Positions 1 to 8,141 of a stretch of 64,000 nt of DNA are shown here, one piece after another. This DNA is from Bacteroidota bacterium (lineage in GTDB: Bacteria; Bacteroidota; Bacteroidia; Flavobacteriales; Flavobacteriaceae). The stretch lies in assembly GCA_029557895.1 (NCBI GenBank), contig JAKQHT010000012.1:1-64000 (forward strand), written 5' to 3'. The translations under genes and the position numbers were made by a program. The notes below the pieces were generated by a model. It saw only the letters and a list, made by a program, of their open reading frames with translations, did no database searches and was not told the DNA's origin. How positions within the stretch are numbered: the first letter of the stretch is position 1; every line of letters starts with the position of its first letter.

Positions 1-457
1 AACCATAAAACCACCCCAGGGAACACTGACCTCTTTGAGCTAAATTTTTGAAGGTTTTATGCTGATGGATTCGTCTTTTACCGCAAACTCTCAAAGGCGT
101 AGAATCGATAAAACTAATACCTGTACAATCAGCCAACCCTTTTGTTTTAAGATAGATCATCATCGGAATAAACGAAGTCGATTTAAGCCCGACCATTCTG
201 TTGCAGCTGACCAAATTTGGAAATTCACTTGTCAAGAATTTACAAACGTATTCCAAATAAAAGGCTTTAAAATTTCTGTAATTGGAGGTATGAAAAAGCA
301 CTTGGATCGTGATGATTTCCGAAAGCGACAAACTGGACTTTCTTATACGTTTTTTTTTACCATAGGAAAGCATCTGTTTTTCCCAATTTGGAACAAAATC
401 TTTACAAAAATCATCAATAGAACAAAAAATAGTCGTAATTTTATCAATGGAAATCAT
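1..457 (-). CDS. IS982-family transposase, N-terminal part (cut by window edge)
   Basis: Reading the minus strand from the ATG at 457-455 gives about 152 uninterrupted residues up to the window edge. The sequence contains FIDSTPLRVC followed by HKTFKNLAQRGQCSLGWFYG, the conserved DDE-region signature of IS982 transposases; the Asp of FIDS would be the first catalytic acid. The rest of the catalytic core lies outside the window. Nothing seen here disrupts the frame, so this copy may be intact, unlike the two IS982 relics near 17-19 kb, which belong to a different IS982 subgroup. The plus-strand frame over the same bases is a shadow. Family assignment is confident; activity is unknown. Confidence 0.85.
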   Translation of the reverse strand, partial: MISIDKITTIFCSIDDFCKDFVPNWEKQMLSYGKKKRIRKSSLSLSEIITIQVLFHTSNYRNFKAFYLEYVCKFLTSEFPNLVSCNRMVGLKSTSFIPMMIYLKTKGLADCTGISFIDSTPLRVCGKRRIHQHKTFKNLAQRGQCSLGWFYG

Positions 458-560
458 AAGCAAAAGTTTAGTATTTATTTGAACTTCAAGAACTTAAATA
501 CACTAACTTTTGCTTTTTTATGCAAATTTTTACCTTAAATTATATCGAACTCACGTTAAA
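1..560 (-). mobile_element. IS982-type insertion sequence, one end only
   Basis: The transposase reading frame is preceded, in the direction of transcription, by about 80-100 bases of AT-rich sequence. This includes the stretch ACTTAAATACACTAAC and then a motif ATATCGAACTCACGTTAA near 541-558 that probably marks the terminal repeat. The exact end cannot be fixed because the other terminus is outside the window and no target duplication can be compared. Confidence 0.55.
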
Positions 561-915
561 TACAAATTTCATTTTTTAGGCACTATTTTCGCTTATTTTC
601 CAAACTTGAAACTCAAACAAAGCACAATCACTATTGAAACACTGAATTTTTAGGTTGTTTCATATTTTGCATCGTAAATAGAAGTGTTGTGCGGGTTGCA
701 TCAAACAACGATATTGAAGATCATATCCGTGAACCATTGAATGAATATGTTTCCTGTTCAGCAACCGGAAGAAAATTGGGCCATCCGATGTTGGATAAAA
801 ATAAAACACCGTGAAAATATCCAAATACCAATTGCTTTTCACAGTATTTGGTTTTGTTGTTAAGAAGCTTGTTCGTTGTGCCGGTATCCTTTGCAGTAAC
901 CCTTAATGCGGTCCA
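561..915. other. Intergenic stretch without a recognised gene
   Basis: About 355 bases lie between the insertion sequence and the 3' end of kdsA. Short open frames exist on both strands, including about 50 codons on the plus strand over 661-810 and 60 on the minus strand over 660-842. None resembles a family I recognise and none has a convincing start context. The stretch could be debris from the insertion event. Confidence 0.4.
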
Positions 916-1737
916 CTACTGCAACCCGTTTATCGTCTTGCGAATCGCCACGAGGTTGGTAAGCAGCTTATTGAGGTAATCCAAGTGCAGCATATTGGCG
1001 CCATCGCTTTTGGCATTTGCTGGGTCAAAATGCGTTTCAAGGAATAAACCGTCCACATTGTTTACCACACCGGCACGTGCAATGGTTTCTATCATATCGG
1101 GTCGACCGCCGGTCACACCGCTGGTCTGGTTGGGCTGTTGCAGCGAGTGAGTCACATCGAGAATTGTGGGCGCATATTGGCGCATGGTAGGAATGCCGCG
1201 AAAATCTACAATCATATCCTGATAACCAAACATCGTACCGCGGTCGGTAATCCACGTTTTGTGATTGCCGGCATCTTTGACTTTTTGTACGGCGTGTTTC
1301 ATGGCTTCAGGACTCATGAATTGCCCTTTTTTCAGGTTTACGATTTTTCCGGTTTGAGCAGCAGCGACCACCAAATCGGTTTGTCGCACCAAAAAAGCAG
1401 GGATCTGAAGCACATCCACATATTCGGCAGCCATCGAGGCGTCAGATATTTCGTGAATGTCCGTAACTGTTGGTATATCAAATGTATCCGAAACTTTTTT
1501 TAGGATTTTAAGTGCTTTTTCATCGCCAATTCCCGTAAAACTATCGATACGGCTTCGGTTTGCTTTCTTAAAACTGCCTTTGAACACATAGGGAATTTGC
1601 AGCTCATCGGTAATACTTACAATCTTTTCCGCAATGCGCAATGCCATATCTTCGCCCTCAATGGCGCAAGGGCCGGCAAGAAGAAAGAAATTATCTGAAT
1701 TTTGGTGCTTTATCTTGGGAACATCGTTGAGGGTCAT
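916..1737 (-). CDS. kdsA: 3-deoxy-8-phosphooctulonate (Kdo-8-P) synthase
   Basis: The protein (273 residues) condenses phosphoenolpyruvate with arabinose-5-phosphate to Kdo-8-phosphate, the committed cytoplasmic step towards the Kdo of lipopolysaccharide. It is a full-length single-domain TIM barrel. Near the N terminus FLLAGPCAIE is followed by KGSFKKANRSR, the phosphate- and PEP-binding loop. Cys24 in GPCAIE, the His of DVTHS, the Glu of FLETH and the Asp of KSDGANML match the four ligands of the metal-dependent class of KdsA; the metal-independent E. coli type has Asn in place of this Cys. That class assignment is an inference from these residues. The arabinose-5-phosphate isomerase that supplies the substrate is also in the window at 55975-56940. 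A -7 promoter element lies about 24 bases upstream. Confidence 0.96.
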   Translation of the reverse strand: MTLNDVPKIKHQNSDNFFLLAGPCAIEGEDMALRIAEKIVSITDELQIPYVFKGSFKKANRSRIDSFTGIGDEKALKILKKVSDTFDIPTVTDIHEISDASMAAEYVDVLQIPAFLVRQTDLVVAAAQTGKIVNLKKGQFMSPEAMKHAVQKVKDAGNHKTWITDRGTMFGYQDMIVDFRGIPTMRQYAPTILDVTHSLQQPNQTSGVTGGRPDMIETIARAGVVNNVDGLFLETHFDPANAKSDGANMLHLDYLNKLLTNLVAIRKTINGLQ

Positions 1738-1760
1738 CGCTTTTTTTGATTTTTAAAAAG

Positions 1761-1768
1761 CAAAGTTA
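1761..1768 (-). promoter_or_regulatory. Putative -7 promoter element of kdsA
   Basis: The minus strand reads TAACTTTG, an exact match to the Bacteroidota TAnnTTTG -7 consensus, leaving a leader of about 20 bases before the kdsA start. No clear TTG -33 box is seen at the usual distance. Confidence 0.5.
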
Positions 1769-1867
1769 CATAAAAAAATATGTGAAATGGATGGAATTGA
1801 TAGGTTATGGGTGTTGGCTATCAGTGTCCGGTGCCTGCCTTAAAACAAAATCATCGATTGCGATTCT

Positions 1868-2227
1868 TCAAAACACCTTCTTAATGCTGTTTCGTACCAT
1901 CCAAAGCGCCATGACAAAATTGGCAACCACAAAAAGGCCGCCCAAAAAAAGGCCTTGTTTGGTATTTTCCGAGATAGAAAAAATGTTAAGACTGTCAGAT
2001 AGATACGCTAAAATCATATAGGATGACAGGCAAACAAATGTAATGCCCAAAGAAAAATTTAGTTTTTCGTTGGGTTTTACCAATTGCCAAATAAAAGGAA
2101 TACCAAACAAAAGAATTGGATAAGCCGAAAGACCTTCACTTTGATTGACCATTGTAAACCAATAGGCAATAACGGCCAAAAAATAGAGGTATGGCGTAAT
2201 AATCGAGAATTTGCTGAACATTTTCAT
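1868..2227 (-). CDS. Small integral membrane protein of unknown function
   Basis: A 119-residue protein with four hydrophobic segments, roughly residues 8-28, 33-50, 58-78 and 92-112, joined by short polar loops. It ends in the basic tail RNSIKKVF, consistent with an inner-membrane protein. It lies upstream of kdsA on the same strand with a 130-base gap, so it is probably a separate transcript. I recognise no family and propose no function. Its good frame and membrane pattern make it more likely real than the overlapping plus-strand frames. Confidence 0.6.
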   Translation of the reverse strand: MKMFSKFSIITPYLYFLAVIAYWFTMVNQSEGLSAYPILLFGIPFIWQLVKPNEKLNFSLGITFVCLSSYMILAYLSDSLNIFSISENTKQGLFLGGLFVVANFVMALWMVRNSIKKVF

Positions 2228-2469
2228 CTGTCAAAAATTTTAATTATCAGATGCAAATCGCCATTTTGTTAGGGAGGTTGGTAGGGATAGTGGCTATTTA
2301 CTATTAATCATTTATACAACGAAATTACGGCGATTAATTGCAAAATCAATCGCATATAACAAAAATTTAACGGATGTGGCATTTGGGTATAAACCATAGT
2401 ATTCTCATTATCAATTTTTTGAAAATTATAAACCGCTGTTTTGAGTGCGTGTGATAATTATTGGTCCAC

Positions 2470-2504
2470 TTGCAGATTTGAAAAGGAATTTAACGTACCT
2501 TTGC
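2470..2504 (+). promoter_or_regulatory. Putative promoter of typA
   Basis: TACCTTTGC at 2496-2504 matches the Bacteroidota -7 element. A TTG at 2470-2472 sits 23 bases upstream, at the long end of the reported spacing. The typA ATG at 2530 follows after about 25 bases. The rest of the stretch 2228-2529 is AT-rich and shows no gene. Confidence 0.55.
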
Positions 2505-2529
2505 ACCCTTAAAAAAATCAAGGCGTACT

Positions 2530-4329
2530 ATGTCCAATATCAGAAACATCGCTATCATAGCCCACGTTGACCACGGAAAAACCACATTGGTTGACAAGAT
2601 CATGTACCATTGCCGACTGTTCCGTGAAAACGAAAACACAGGTGATTTGATTCTTGACAACAACGATTTGGAACGGGAACGAGGTATTACCATTACCTCA
2701 AAAAACGTATCGGTAGTGTATAAAGACACCAAAATCAACATCATCGATACACCCGGTCACGCCGATTTTGGTGGCGAAGTTGAGCGCGTTTTGAACATGG
2801 CAGACGGTGTTCTGTTGTTGGTCGATGCCTTTGAAGGGCCAATGCCACAAACACGGTTCGTTTTGGGAAAAGCGATAGATTTGGGCTTGAAACCCTGTGT
2901 GGTCATCAACAAAGTAGATAAGGAAAACTGTACGCCCGAAGAGGTACACGAAGCCGTTTTTGACCTGATGTTTGAGTTGGGCGCAGAAGAATGGCAATTG
3001 GATTTCCCGACAGTTTACGGTTCTGCCAAACAAAACTGGATGAGCCACGACTGGAAGCAAAAAACAGAAAACATTGAACCTTTGTTGGACATGGTTGTTG
3101 CGCACATCCCTGTACCAAAGGTAGAACAAGGCACTACCCAAATGCTGATCACCTCGCTGGATTTTTCTTCCTTTACGGGACGTATCGCCATTGGACGTTT
3201 GCAACGAGGCATGTTAAAATCAGGGATGAACATCTCTTTGGTGAAGCGCGACGGAAAAATCTTCAAGTCAAAAATCAAAGAACTGCACGTTTTTGAAGGT
3301 TTGGGACGTAAAAAAGTGGAAGAGGTGCAAGCCGGCGATATTTGCGCCATTGTAGGACTTGAAAATTTTGAAATAGGCGATACCATTGCCGATTTTGAAA
3401 ATCCACAGGGATTGAAAACCATTGCCATCGACGAGCCAACGATGAGCATGCTTTTTACCATCAATGATTCGCCGTTTTTTGGCAAAGATGGAAAATTTGT
3501 GACCTCACGCCATATCAAAGAACGCTTGACCAGAGAACTTGAAAAAAACCTTGCACTTCGTATGGAAGAGACCGACAGTGCCGATAAGTTTATGGTCTTT
3601 GGCCGTGGCGTTCTGCATTTATCGGTATTGATCGAAACCATGAGGCGTGAAGGCTACGAATTGCAAATAGGTCAACCACAAGTAATTATAAAAGAGATTG
3701 ATGGCGTTCCCTGCGAACCCGTAGAAGAAATGACCATAGACCTGCCAGAAGATGTTTCGGGCAAGGCCATAGAGATGGTAAGCGTCCGCAAAGGCGAAAT
3801 GGTGAGCATGGAATCCAAAGGCGATAGGATGATCGTCAAGTTTTTGATACCATCCAGAGGCATTATCGGTCTGCGAAACAATTTGTTGACCGCAACTGCC
3901 GGTGAAGCCATCATGACGCACCGTTTTAAGGAATACCAACCTATGAAAGGTGGAATTCCGGAGCGTCAAAACGGAAGCTTGGTGTCCATGGAAAATGGTC
4001 AGGCCATCCCATATTCTATTGACAAGCTTCAGGAGCGCGGTAAGTTTTTTATCGACCCGGGAGAGGATATTTATGAAGGTCAGGTAATAGGAGAAAATTC
4101 TCGTGGCGATGATATGGTGGTCAACGTTACCAAAACCAAAAAGTTGAGCAACGTGCGCTCATCGGGTGCTGACGACAAGGCACGGATTGTTCCTGCCATC
4201 AAATTTTCTTTGGAAGAAGCTTTGGAATACATTCAAAAAGACGAGTATGTAGAGGTGACGCCCAACCACTTGCGACTGCGCAAGATCTTGCTCAAAGAAG
4301 TAGAACGCAAACGAGGAAAAGCAATTTAA
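2530..4329 (+). CDS. typA: Ribosome-associated translational GTPase TypA/BipA
   Basis: A full-length (599 residues) translation-factor GTPase of the EF-G-like superfamily that binds the ribosome and aids 50S assembly and stress adaptation. The N-terminal GTPase domain shows G1 AHVDHGKTT (residues 11-19), the switch I motif ERERGITI (about 49-56), G3 DTPGHADFGGE (about 75) and G4 NKVDK (about 129). A beta-barrel domain II, EF-G-like domains III and V and the TypA-specific C-terminal domain (about 490-599) follow. The tail LRKILLKEVERKRGKAI is typical of the family. The start is supported by the ATG about 25 bases after a -7 element. The next gene begins 2 bases after the stop, so the two are probably cotranscribed. 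Confidence 0.97.
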   Translation: MSNIRNIAIIAHVDHGKTTLVDKIMYHCRLFRENENTGDLILDNNDLERERGITITSKNVSVVYKDTKINIIDTPGHADFGGEVERVLNMADGVLLLVDAFEGPMPQTRFVLGKAIDLGLKPCVVINKVDKENCTPEEVHEAVFDLMFELGAEEWQLDFPTVYGSAKQNWMSHDWKQKTENIEPLLDMVVAHIPVPKVEQGTTQMLITSLDFSSFTGRIAIGRLQRGMLKSGMNISLVKRDGKIFKSKIKELHVFEGLGRKKVEEVQAGDICAIVGLENFEIGDTIADFENPQGLKTIAIDEPTMSMLFTINDSPFFGKDGKFVTSRHIKERLTRELEKNLALRMEETDSADKFMVFGRGVLHLSVLIETMRREGYELQIGQPQVIIKEIDGVPCEPVEEMTIDLPEDVSGKAIEMVSVRKGEMVSMESKGDRMIVKFLIPSRGIIGLRNNLLTATAGEAIMTHRFKEYQPMKGGIPERQNGSLVSMENGQAIPYSIDKLQERGKFFIDPGEDIYEGQVIGENSRGDDMVVNVTKTKKLSNVRSSGADDKARIVPAIKFSLEEALEYIQKDEYVEVTPNHLRLRKILLKEVERKRGKAI

Positions 4330-4331
4330 AC

Positions 4332-4559
4332 ATGGAATTAATTACTTATATAGATTGGGTTGGGTATGCCGCAATGGCCACCTTGTTGGTATCGTTTATG
4401 ATGAAAAATTTGAGGACCCTTCGATTGGTCAACTCGGTAGGTTGCTTGCTCTTCGTGGTTTACGGATTTTTGCTCAATCCACACTCATATCCGATAATCA
4501 TCACCAATACGGCCATTGTCTGCATTAATCTGTACTATCTTTTTTTGAAGAAAGATTGA
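4332..4559 (+). CDS. YgjV-like small membrane protein
   Basis: A 75-residue protein with three hydrophobic helices (about 9-23, 33-50 and 52-70). The pattern of a first helix ending in SFMMKNLRTLRLVNSVGCLLFVVYG resembles the YgjV-type inner-membrane family. It follows typA by 2 bases and is probably read from the typA promoter. Function is unknown. The family call rests on pattern memory, so the membrane assignment is firmer than the name. Confidence 0.65.
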   Translation: MELITYIDWVGYAAMATLLVSFMMKNLRTLRLVNSVGCLLFVVYGFLLNPHSYPIIITNTAIVCINLYYLFLKKD

Positions 4560-4582
4560 GAGACGTTGCGATGTTTGCCTTG

Positions 4583-4604
4583 GGTTGTTTTTTTAGAAAA
4601 ACAC
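4583..4604. terminator. Putative bidirectional terminator
   Basis: GGTTGTTTTT and AAAAACACC form a hairpin with one bulge and a short TTAG loop, between the converging 3' ends at 4559 and 4630. T and A runs on the two arms could serve both strands. Confidence 0.4.
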
Positions 4605-4629
4605 CAAAATAACCTAATTTGCCAATGCC

Positions 4630-5781
4630 TCATTTATCGCTTTTCAGACCCAAAATACTAAAGAACAGGCTGAAAAGTATAATCTGAATGCTTATTAGTA
4701 TGGTTATGACCGCCGGGATGATGAGCCTAAAAGTTTCGGTTGGTTGTGATGTAGATAAATTGGTTGATTTCCAGTTGGATAAACCTTTATAGCTCAAGAT
4801 GAGCCCCAGAATAAGCAATACAATTCCTATTATCAATCCTTTTTCGAGATTCAGGTATTTGAACAACTTGTCATAACGATTGCTTTTTGGCAACAATCCG
4901 TTTTCTACCGCAAAAATCTTGGTGAGGGCATAAAATATAAAAAACTGAAATCCAATGAGTGTCATGCTCGATGTGTAGAGCAAGGTATGTATGTCAAACG
5001 TGATATTGTTGACGCTTATGGGTCTTACGGTCAACCATGCAGATAGAGCGGCGCCTACCAGCATCAGTGCGATGCTCGGGTACAAAAACAACCATTTTGG
5101 GCTGTAGAGTAGCAAGAACCGCAAATGGCGCCAGCCGTCGCTCCAGGTTTTCAAATGTGGCGCCCGGGTGCGTCCCGCAGGAAAAACGATTGTGGGCACT
5201 TCAGTGATTTTTAGTTTTAACAGCGATGCCTTTACGATGATTTCCGAAGCAAATTCCATCCCGGAGGTCCTGAGGTCCATTTTGATGAACGCTTCTTTGG
5301 TAAAACCCTTTAGGCCACAGTGGAAATCGCCGACCGATGTTTTGAAAAACAGATTGCCAATGAAGGTCAGCACCGGATTTCCAATATAGCGGTGCAAAAA
5401 CGGCATGGCATCTTCTTGTTTGTCGCCCTTAAATCGGTTGCCGATGACCAAGTCATAACCCTCGCGCAATTTTTCAACAAAAGGCATCAAATTCAGGATG
5501 TCGTGGCTATCGTCAGTATCGGCTGTGATGATAAATTTGCCTCTTGCCTGTTTGATGGCGCCTATGGAAGCGCTCCCGTACCCTTTGTTTTGGATGTGTA
5601 CCAGAACAGCACCGTTGTCCGTAGCTATTTTTTGCGACCCATCGTTACTGCCGTTATCACCGATGACTATTTCGCCATTGATGTTGTTGGTTTTTAAAAA
5701 CGTATGTGCTTTTTGGATGCAGGTAGCCAAGGTTTCGGCTTCGTTCAGGCACGGCATCACTATGGACAGTTCAATGTTCAT
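4630..5781 (-). CDS. GT2 glycosyltransferase, polyprenyl-phosphate sugar synthase type, with C-terminal membrane domain
   Basis: The 383-residue protein begins with a GT-A domain related to dolichol-phosphate mannose synthase: SIVMPCLNEAETLATC (residues 6-21), GDNGSNDGSQ (nucleotide site, about 41) and TADTDDSHD (DxD region, about 87). After about residue 225 come four hydrophobic helices ending at the C terminus. Such enzymes load a sugar onto polyprenyl phosphate at the membrane. Its start overlaps by 4 bases the end of the upstream membrane protein gene (5778-7055), so the two are translationally coupled. The pair probably works as lipid-sugar synthase plus GT-C transferase. The sugar cannot be read from the sequence. 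Confidence 0.88.
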   Translation of the reverse strand: MNIELSIVMPCLNEAETLATCIQKAHTFLKTNNINGEIVIGDNGSNDGSQKIATDNGAVLVHIQNKGYGSASIGAIKQARGKFIITADTDDSHDILNLMPFVEKLREGYDLVIGNRFKGDKQEDAMPFLHRYIGNPVLTFIGNLFFKTSVGDFHCGLKGFTKEAFIKMDLRTSGMEFASEIIVKASLLKLKITEVPTIVFPAGRTRAPHLKTWSDGWRHLRFLLLYSPKWLFLYPSIALMLVGAALSAWLTVRPISVNNITFDIHTLLYTSSMTLIGFQFFIFYALTKIFAVENGLLPKSNRYDKLFKYLNLEKGLIIGIVLLILGLILSYKGLSNWKSTNLSTSQPTETFRLIIPAVITILISIQIILFSLFFSILGLKSDK

Positions 5782-7055
5782 GTAGCCAAACGGTTTTGTT
5801 TAAAATAAGCATCCATCAGCATGAAAACGGCCATGAAAACGACCCAGTCGTTATAAAAAGTAAACCGTTTGATCGTGTGCATTCCCAATGACACCAAGGC
5901 AAGATTCCCAAAGGTCAGGATGAGCAGCAGGCTTATCGTTTTGTAAACAGGGCTTGGTTTTTTTACCATCCCATAAAGCCCAAAGCTCAATAATATGGCA
6001 TACAGCAGTAGGTATTTGGAATTGCCAAAACCATTCACGATGTTCTTGATGTACACTTTAAGCCATAACTTGAAATTGTCAAGAACCAGAGGCAGTACCA
6101 TCTTTTTTGTCAAGGTGTCGAGTGCGATGAATTGTTCTGCTTCCGACAGGTTTTCTCCAAGGAGTTCCCGTCCATATTCATGGAGTGTACCATTTGAAAT
6201 TTCAGGAAAGTGAAGGATGTAATAAGAACTCTCATCGTGTTCAGGAACGTCGGGCAAGTGGTGGATGTTGAGGTGTTGCTCCGCAAGCCGGGCATGCACC
6301 GCTTTAAAAAACTGCTGCTCGACAGGGTCGTCGTACAGCAAATAGTCCTCCGCATCGGATACGTAGTAGGCCGGGGTAGAAAGCGGAATGCCTGTCCATG
6401 GCGTATTTACAAAATAACCGTGCTTCACGTAGTGAAATGTCTTGTCTGTCAGTGATGTGACAAATGGCAGTAAGACAATTCCCATCGTTATCGGCAAGTA
6501 TTTTTTTATGGTCTTTTTCCTGAAAGCCAGCCATAAAACAATAAGAAATGCTACCGGGAGCATAAACAGAAATTGGGTTCTGAACATGACCAGTACTGTA
6601 AGTACAGGCAGCGATATCCACAGGCTTTTTGTTTTTTCGGTAAGCAAGCTTTCCAGAAAAAAGAGTGTCACCAACAGATAAAGTGAGTAGGTCAAAGCCT
6701 CTGATAGATAGTTGTTTGCTAATTTGTGGTTGTAAACAAAAGGCGTCGCGATTATCAACGTGAGAAACAGGAACCACACAGGGTGCATGATGATATGTTT
6801 TTTTAATCGGGTAATGAAACTATAGATGACGGTGAGCCCAATGCCAATTTGCGAAATGACCGTCAGGAGGTCCAAATGTTTAACGGAAATGCATTTGAGA
6901 AGCGACAGAAAAATAGGATAACCGGCAGAGCGGTAAACTTCCATGGTCAGGTAGCCGTAAGAATCTTTCCAGAACACGATAGGCCGACTGATAACGACCA
7001 GAAAAACAACCGTCAAAATTGAAATAAGCAAAAATTTGAACCGTTTCTCGGGCAT
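5778..7055 (-). CDS. Polytopic membrane protein, putative GT-C type glycosyltransferase
   Basis: The 425-residue protein has about ten hydrophobic helices. An early loop after the first helix carries KDSYGYLTMEVYRSAGYPIF, an acidic and aromatic loop like those of GT39/ArnT-type GT-C enzymes that use polyprenyl-phosphate sugars. A large soluble loop spans about residues 225-320. The gene overlaps the downstream lipid-sugar synthase by 4 bases, which supports this role, but the GT-C assignment is an inference and no family was matched with certainty. It is divergent from the FemAB-like gene at 7137. Confidence 0.6.
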   Translation of the reverse strand: MPEKRFKFLLISILTVVFLVVISRPIVFWKDSYGYLTMEVYRSAGYPIFLSLLKCISVKHLDLLTVISQIGIGLTVIYSFITRLKKHIIMHPVWFLFLTLIIATPFVYNHKLANNYLSEALTYSLYLLVTLFFLESLLTEKTKSLWISLPVLTVLVMFRTQFLFMLPVAFLIVLWLAFRKKTIKKYLPITMGIVLLPFVTSLTDKTFHYVKHGYFVNTPWTGIPLSTPAYYVSDAEDYLLYDDPVEQQFFKAVHARLAEQHLNIHHLPDVPEHDESSYYILHFPEISNGTLHEYGRELLGENLSEAEQFIALDTLTKKMVLPLVLDNFKLWLKVYIKNIVNGFGNSKYLLLYAILLSFGLYGMVKKPSPVYKTISLLLILTFGNLALVSLGMHTIKRFTFYNDWVVFMAVFMLMDAYFKQNRLAT

Positions 7056-7136
7056 TCTGTGAATTTATCGTGATAAATAGGGTTTAAAAGTAAAAATAAT
7101 TTTAGTTTTACGTGATTCAATATAATACTATTTTTC

Positions 7137-8141
7137 TTGAAGAAAATAGACCTACATACGGCTTCGTGCTTCGAGGTGCAACGTTATTCCCCTAAACATC
7201 AACACGCGTGGAACGATTTTGTGTCCACGGCAAAAAATGCCACTTTTCTGTTCCATCGCGATTTTATGGAGTACCACCAAGACCGTTTTGAGGATTTTTC
7301 GTTAATGGTATTCAATGATGATAAATTGCTGGCGTTAATGCCTGCCAATAAGCACGGCAACGAGCTCCATTCGCACCAAGGCTTGAGCTATGGTGGTTTG
7401 GTTTTGGACGGATATATCGGTTTTGACAATGTGCTGAAAATATTTAGGGAGATACTCAAATACCTGAACCAAATTGGCATCCAATGGCTGCACCTAAAGC
7501 TGTTGCCGAAAATTTATCATGCGCTTCCAAGCGACGAAATCGATTACCTGCTTTTTTTGGTCAAAGCCGAAATGACCCGCAGGGATTTGACCCAAACCAT
7601 CGCCCTTTCAAACAAAAGAACGATACGTTCGTCCAATAGGAAAAGAAACCTCAAAACTGCCTACAAAAACGAGCTTACCATTGTGGAGTCAGCTCATTTT
7701 GAGGCATTTTGGACAAACATCCTTATACCTAACCTGCAAAGTACATTTGGGGTAAAACCTGTGCACAGTTTGAATGAAATTACGATATTGAAAAACCGTT
7801 TCAAAGACCAAATCCGGCAGTTTGATGTCTACCACCAGTCGGATATTGTGGCGGGTGTTACAATATTTGAAACCGAGCGTGTTGCTCATGCCCAATATAT
7901 TTCTGCAAGTCCCAAAGGACGCGAAACCGGGGCACTTGACCTCGCTTTTCACTATTTGATAAATGAAGTGTATGCCACAAAGGCGTATTTTGATTTTGGA
8001 ATTTCCAATGAAAATCAGGGCAGAGCCGTAAATTTGGGTCTGCAATCTTGGAAAGAATCTTTTGGTGCATTTCCAATTGTACACGACTTTTTCAGGGTTA
8101 ATACAGAAAATCACCATTTGCTAAATGATGTTCTGAAATGA
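7137..8141 (+). CDS. FemAB/GNAT-fold acyltransferase-like protein
   Basis: A 334-residue protein of the GNAT-fold FemAB-like type common in Bacteroidota polysaccharide loci. Visible elements are YSPKHQHAWNDFV near the N terminus, LHSHQGLSYGGLVL at about 79-92, and a C-terminal GNAT half with the stretch YFDFGISNENQGRAVNLGLQ. The start is TTG; no in-frame ATG lies close by and TTG starts recur in this region. The stop overlaps the next start by 4 bases (ATGA), coupling it to the fdtB-like aminotransferase. It may therefore acylate the amino sugar made by that enzyme or attach an amino acid; the substrate is not known. Confidence 0.78.
   Translation: MKKIDLHTASCFEVQRYSPKHQHAWNDFVSTAKNATFLFHRDFMEYHQDRFEDFSLMVFNDDKLLALMPANKHGNELHSHQGLSYGGLVLDGYIGFDNVLKIFREILKYLNQIGIQWLHLKLLPKIYHALPSDEIDYLLFLVKAEMTRRDLTQTIALSNKRTIRSSNRKRNLKTAYKNELTIVESAHFEAFWTNILIPNLQSTFGVKPVHSLNEITILKNRFKDQIRQFDVYHQSDIVAGVTIFETERVAHAQYISASPKGRETGALDLAFHYLINEVYATKAYFDFGISNENQGRAVNLGLQSWKESFGAFPIVHDFFRVNTENHHLLNDVLK

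Noticed and set aside
59-538. 159-codon plus-strand frame at the left edge
   Set aside because: The opposite strand encodes a clear IS982 transposase with conserved motifs, so this is its antisense shadow.
660-842. 60-codon minus-strand frame, and a competing plus-strand frame of about 50 codons
   Set aside because: Neither has a recognisable family, start context or codon pattern, so no gene was called.
2698-3969. Several long minus-strand frames under typA
   Set aside because: TypA is full length and strongly conserved on the plus strand, so these are shadows.
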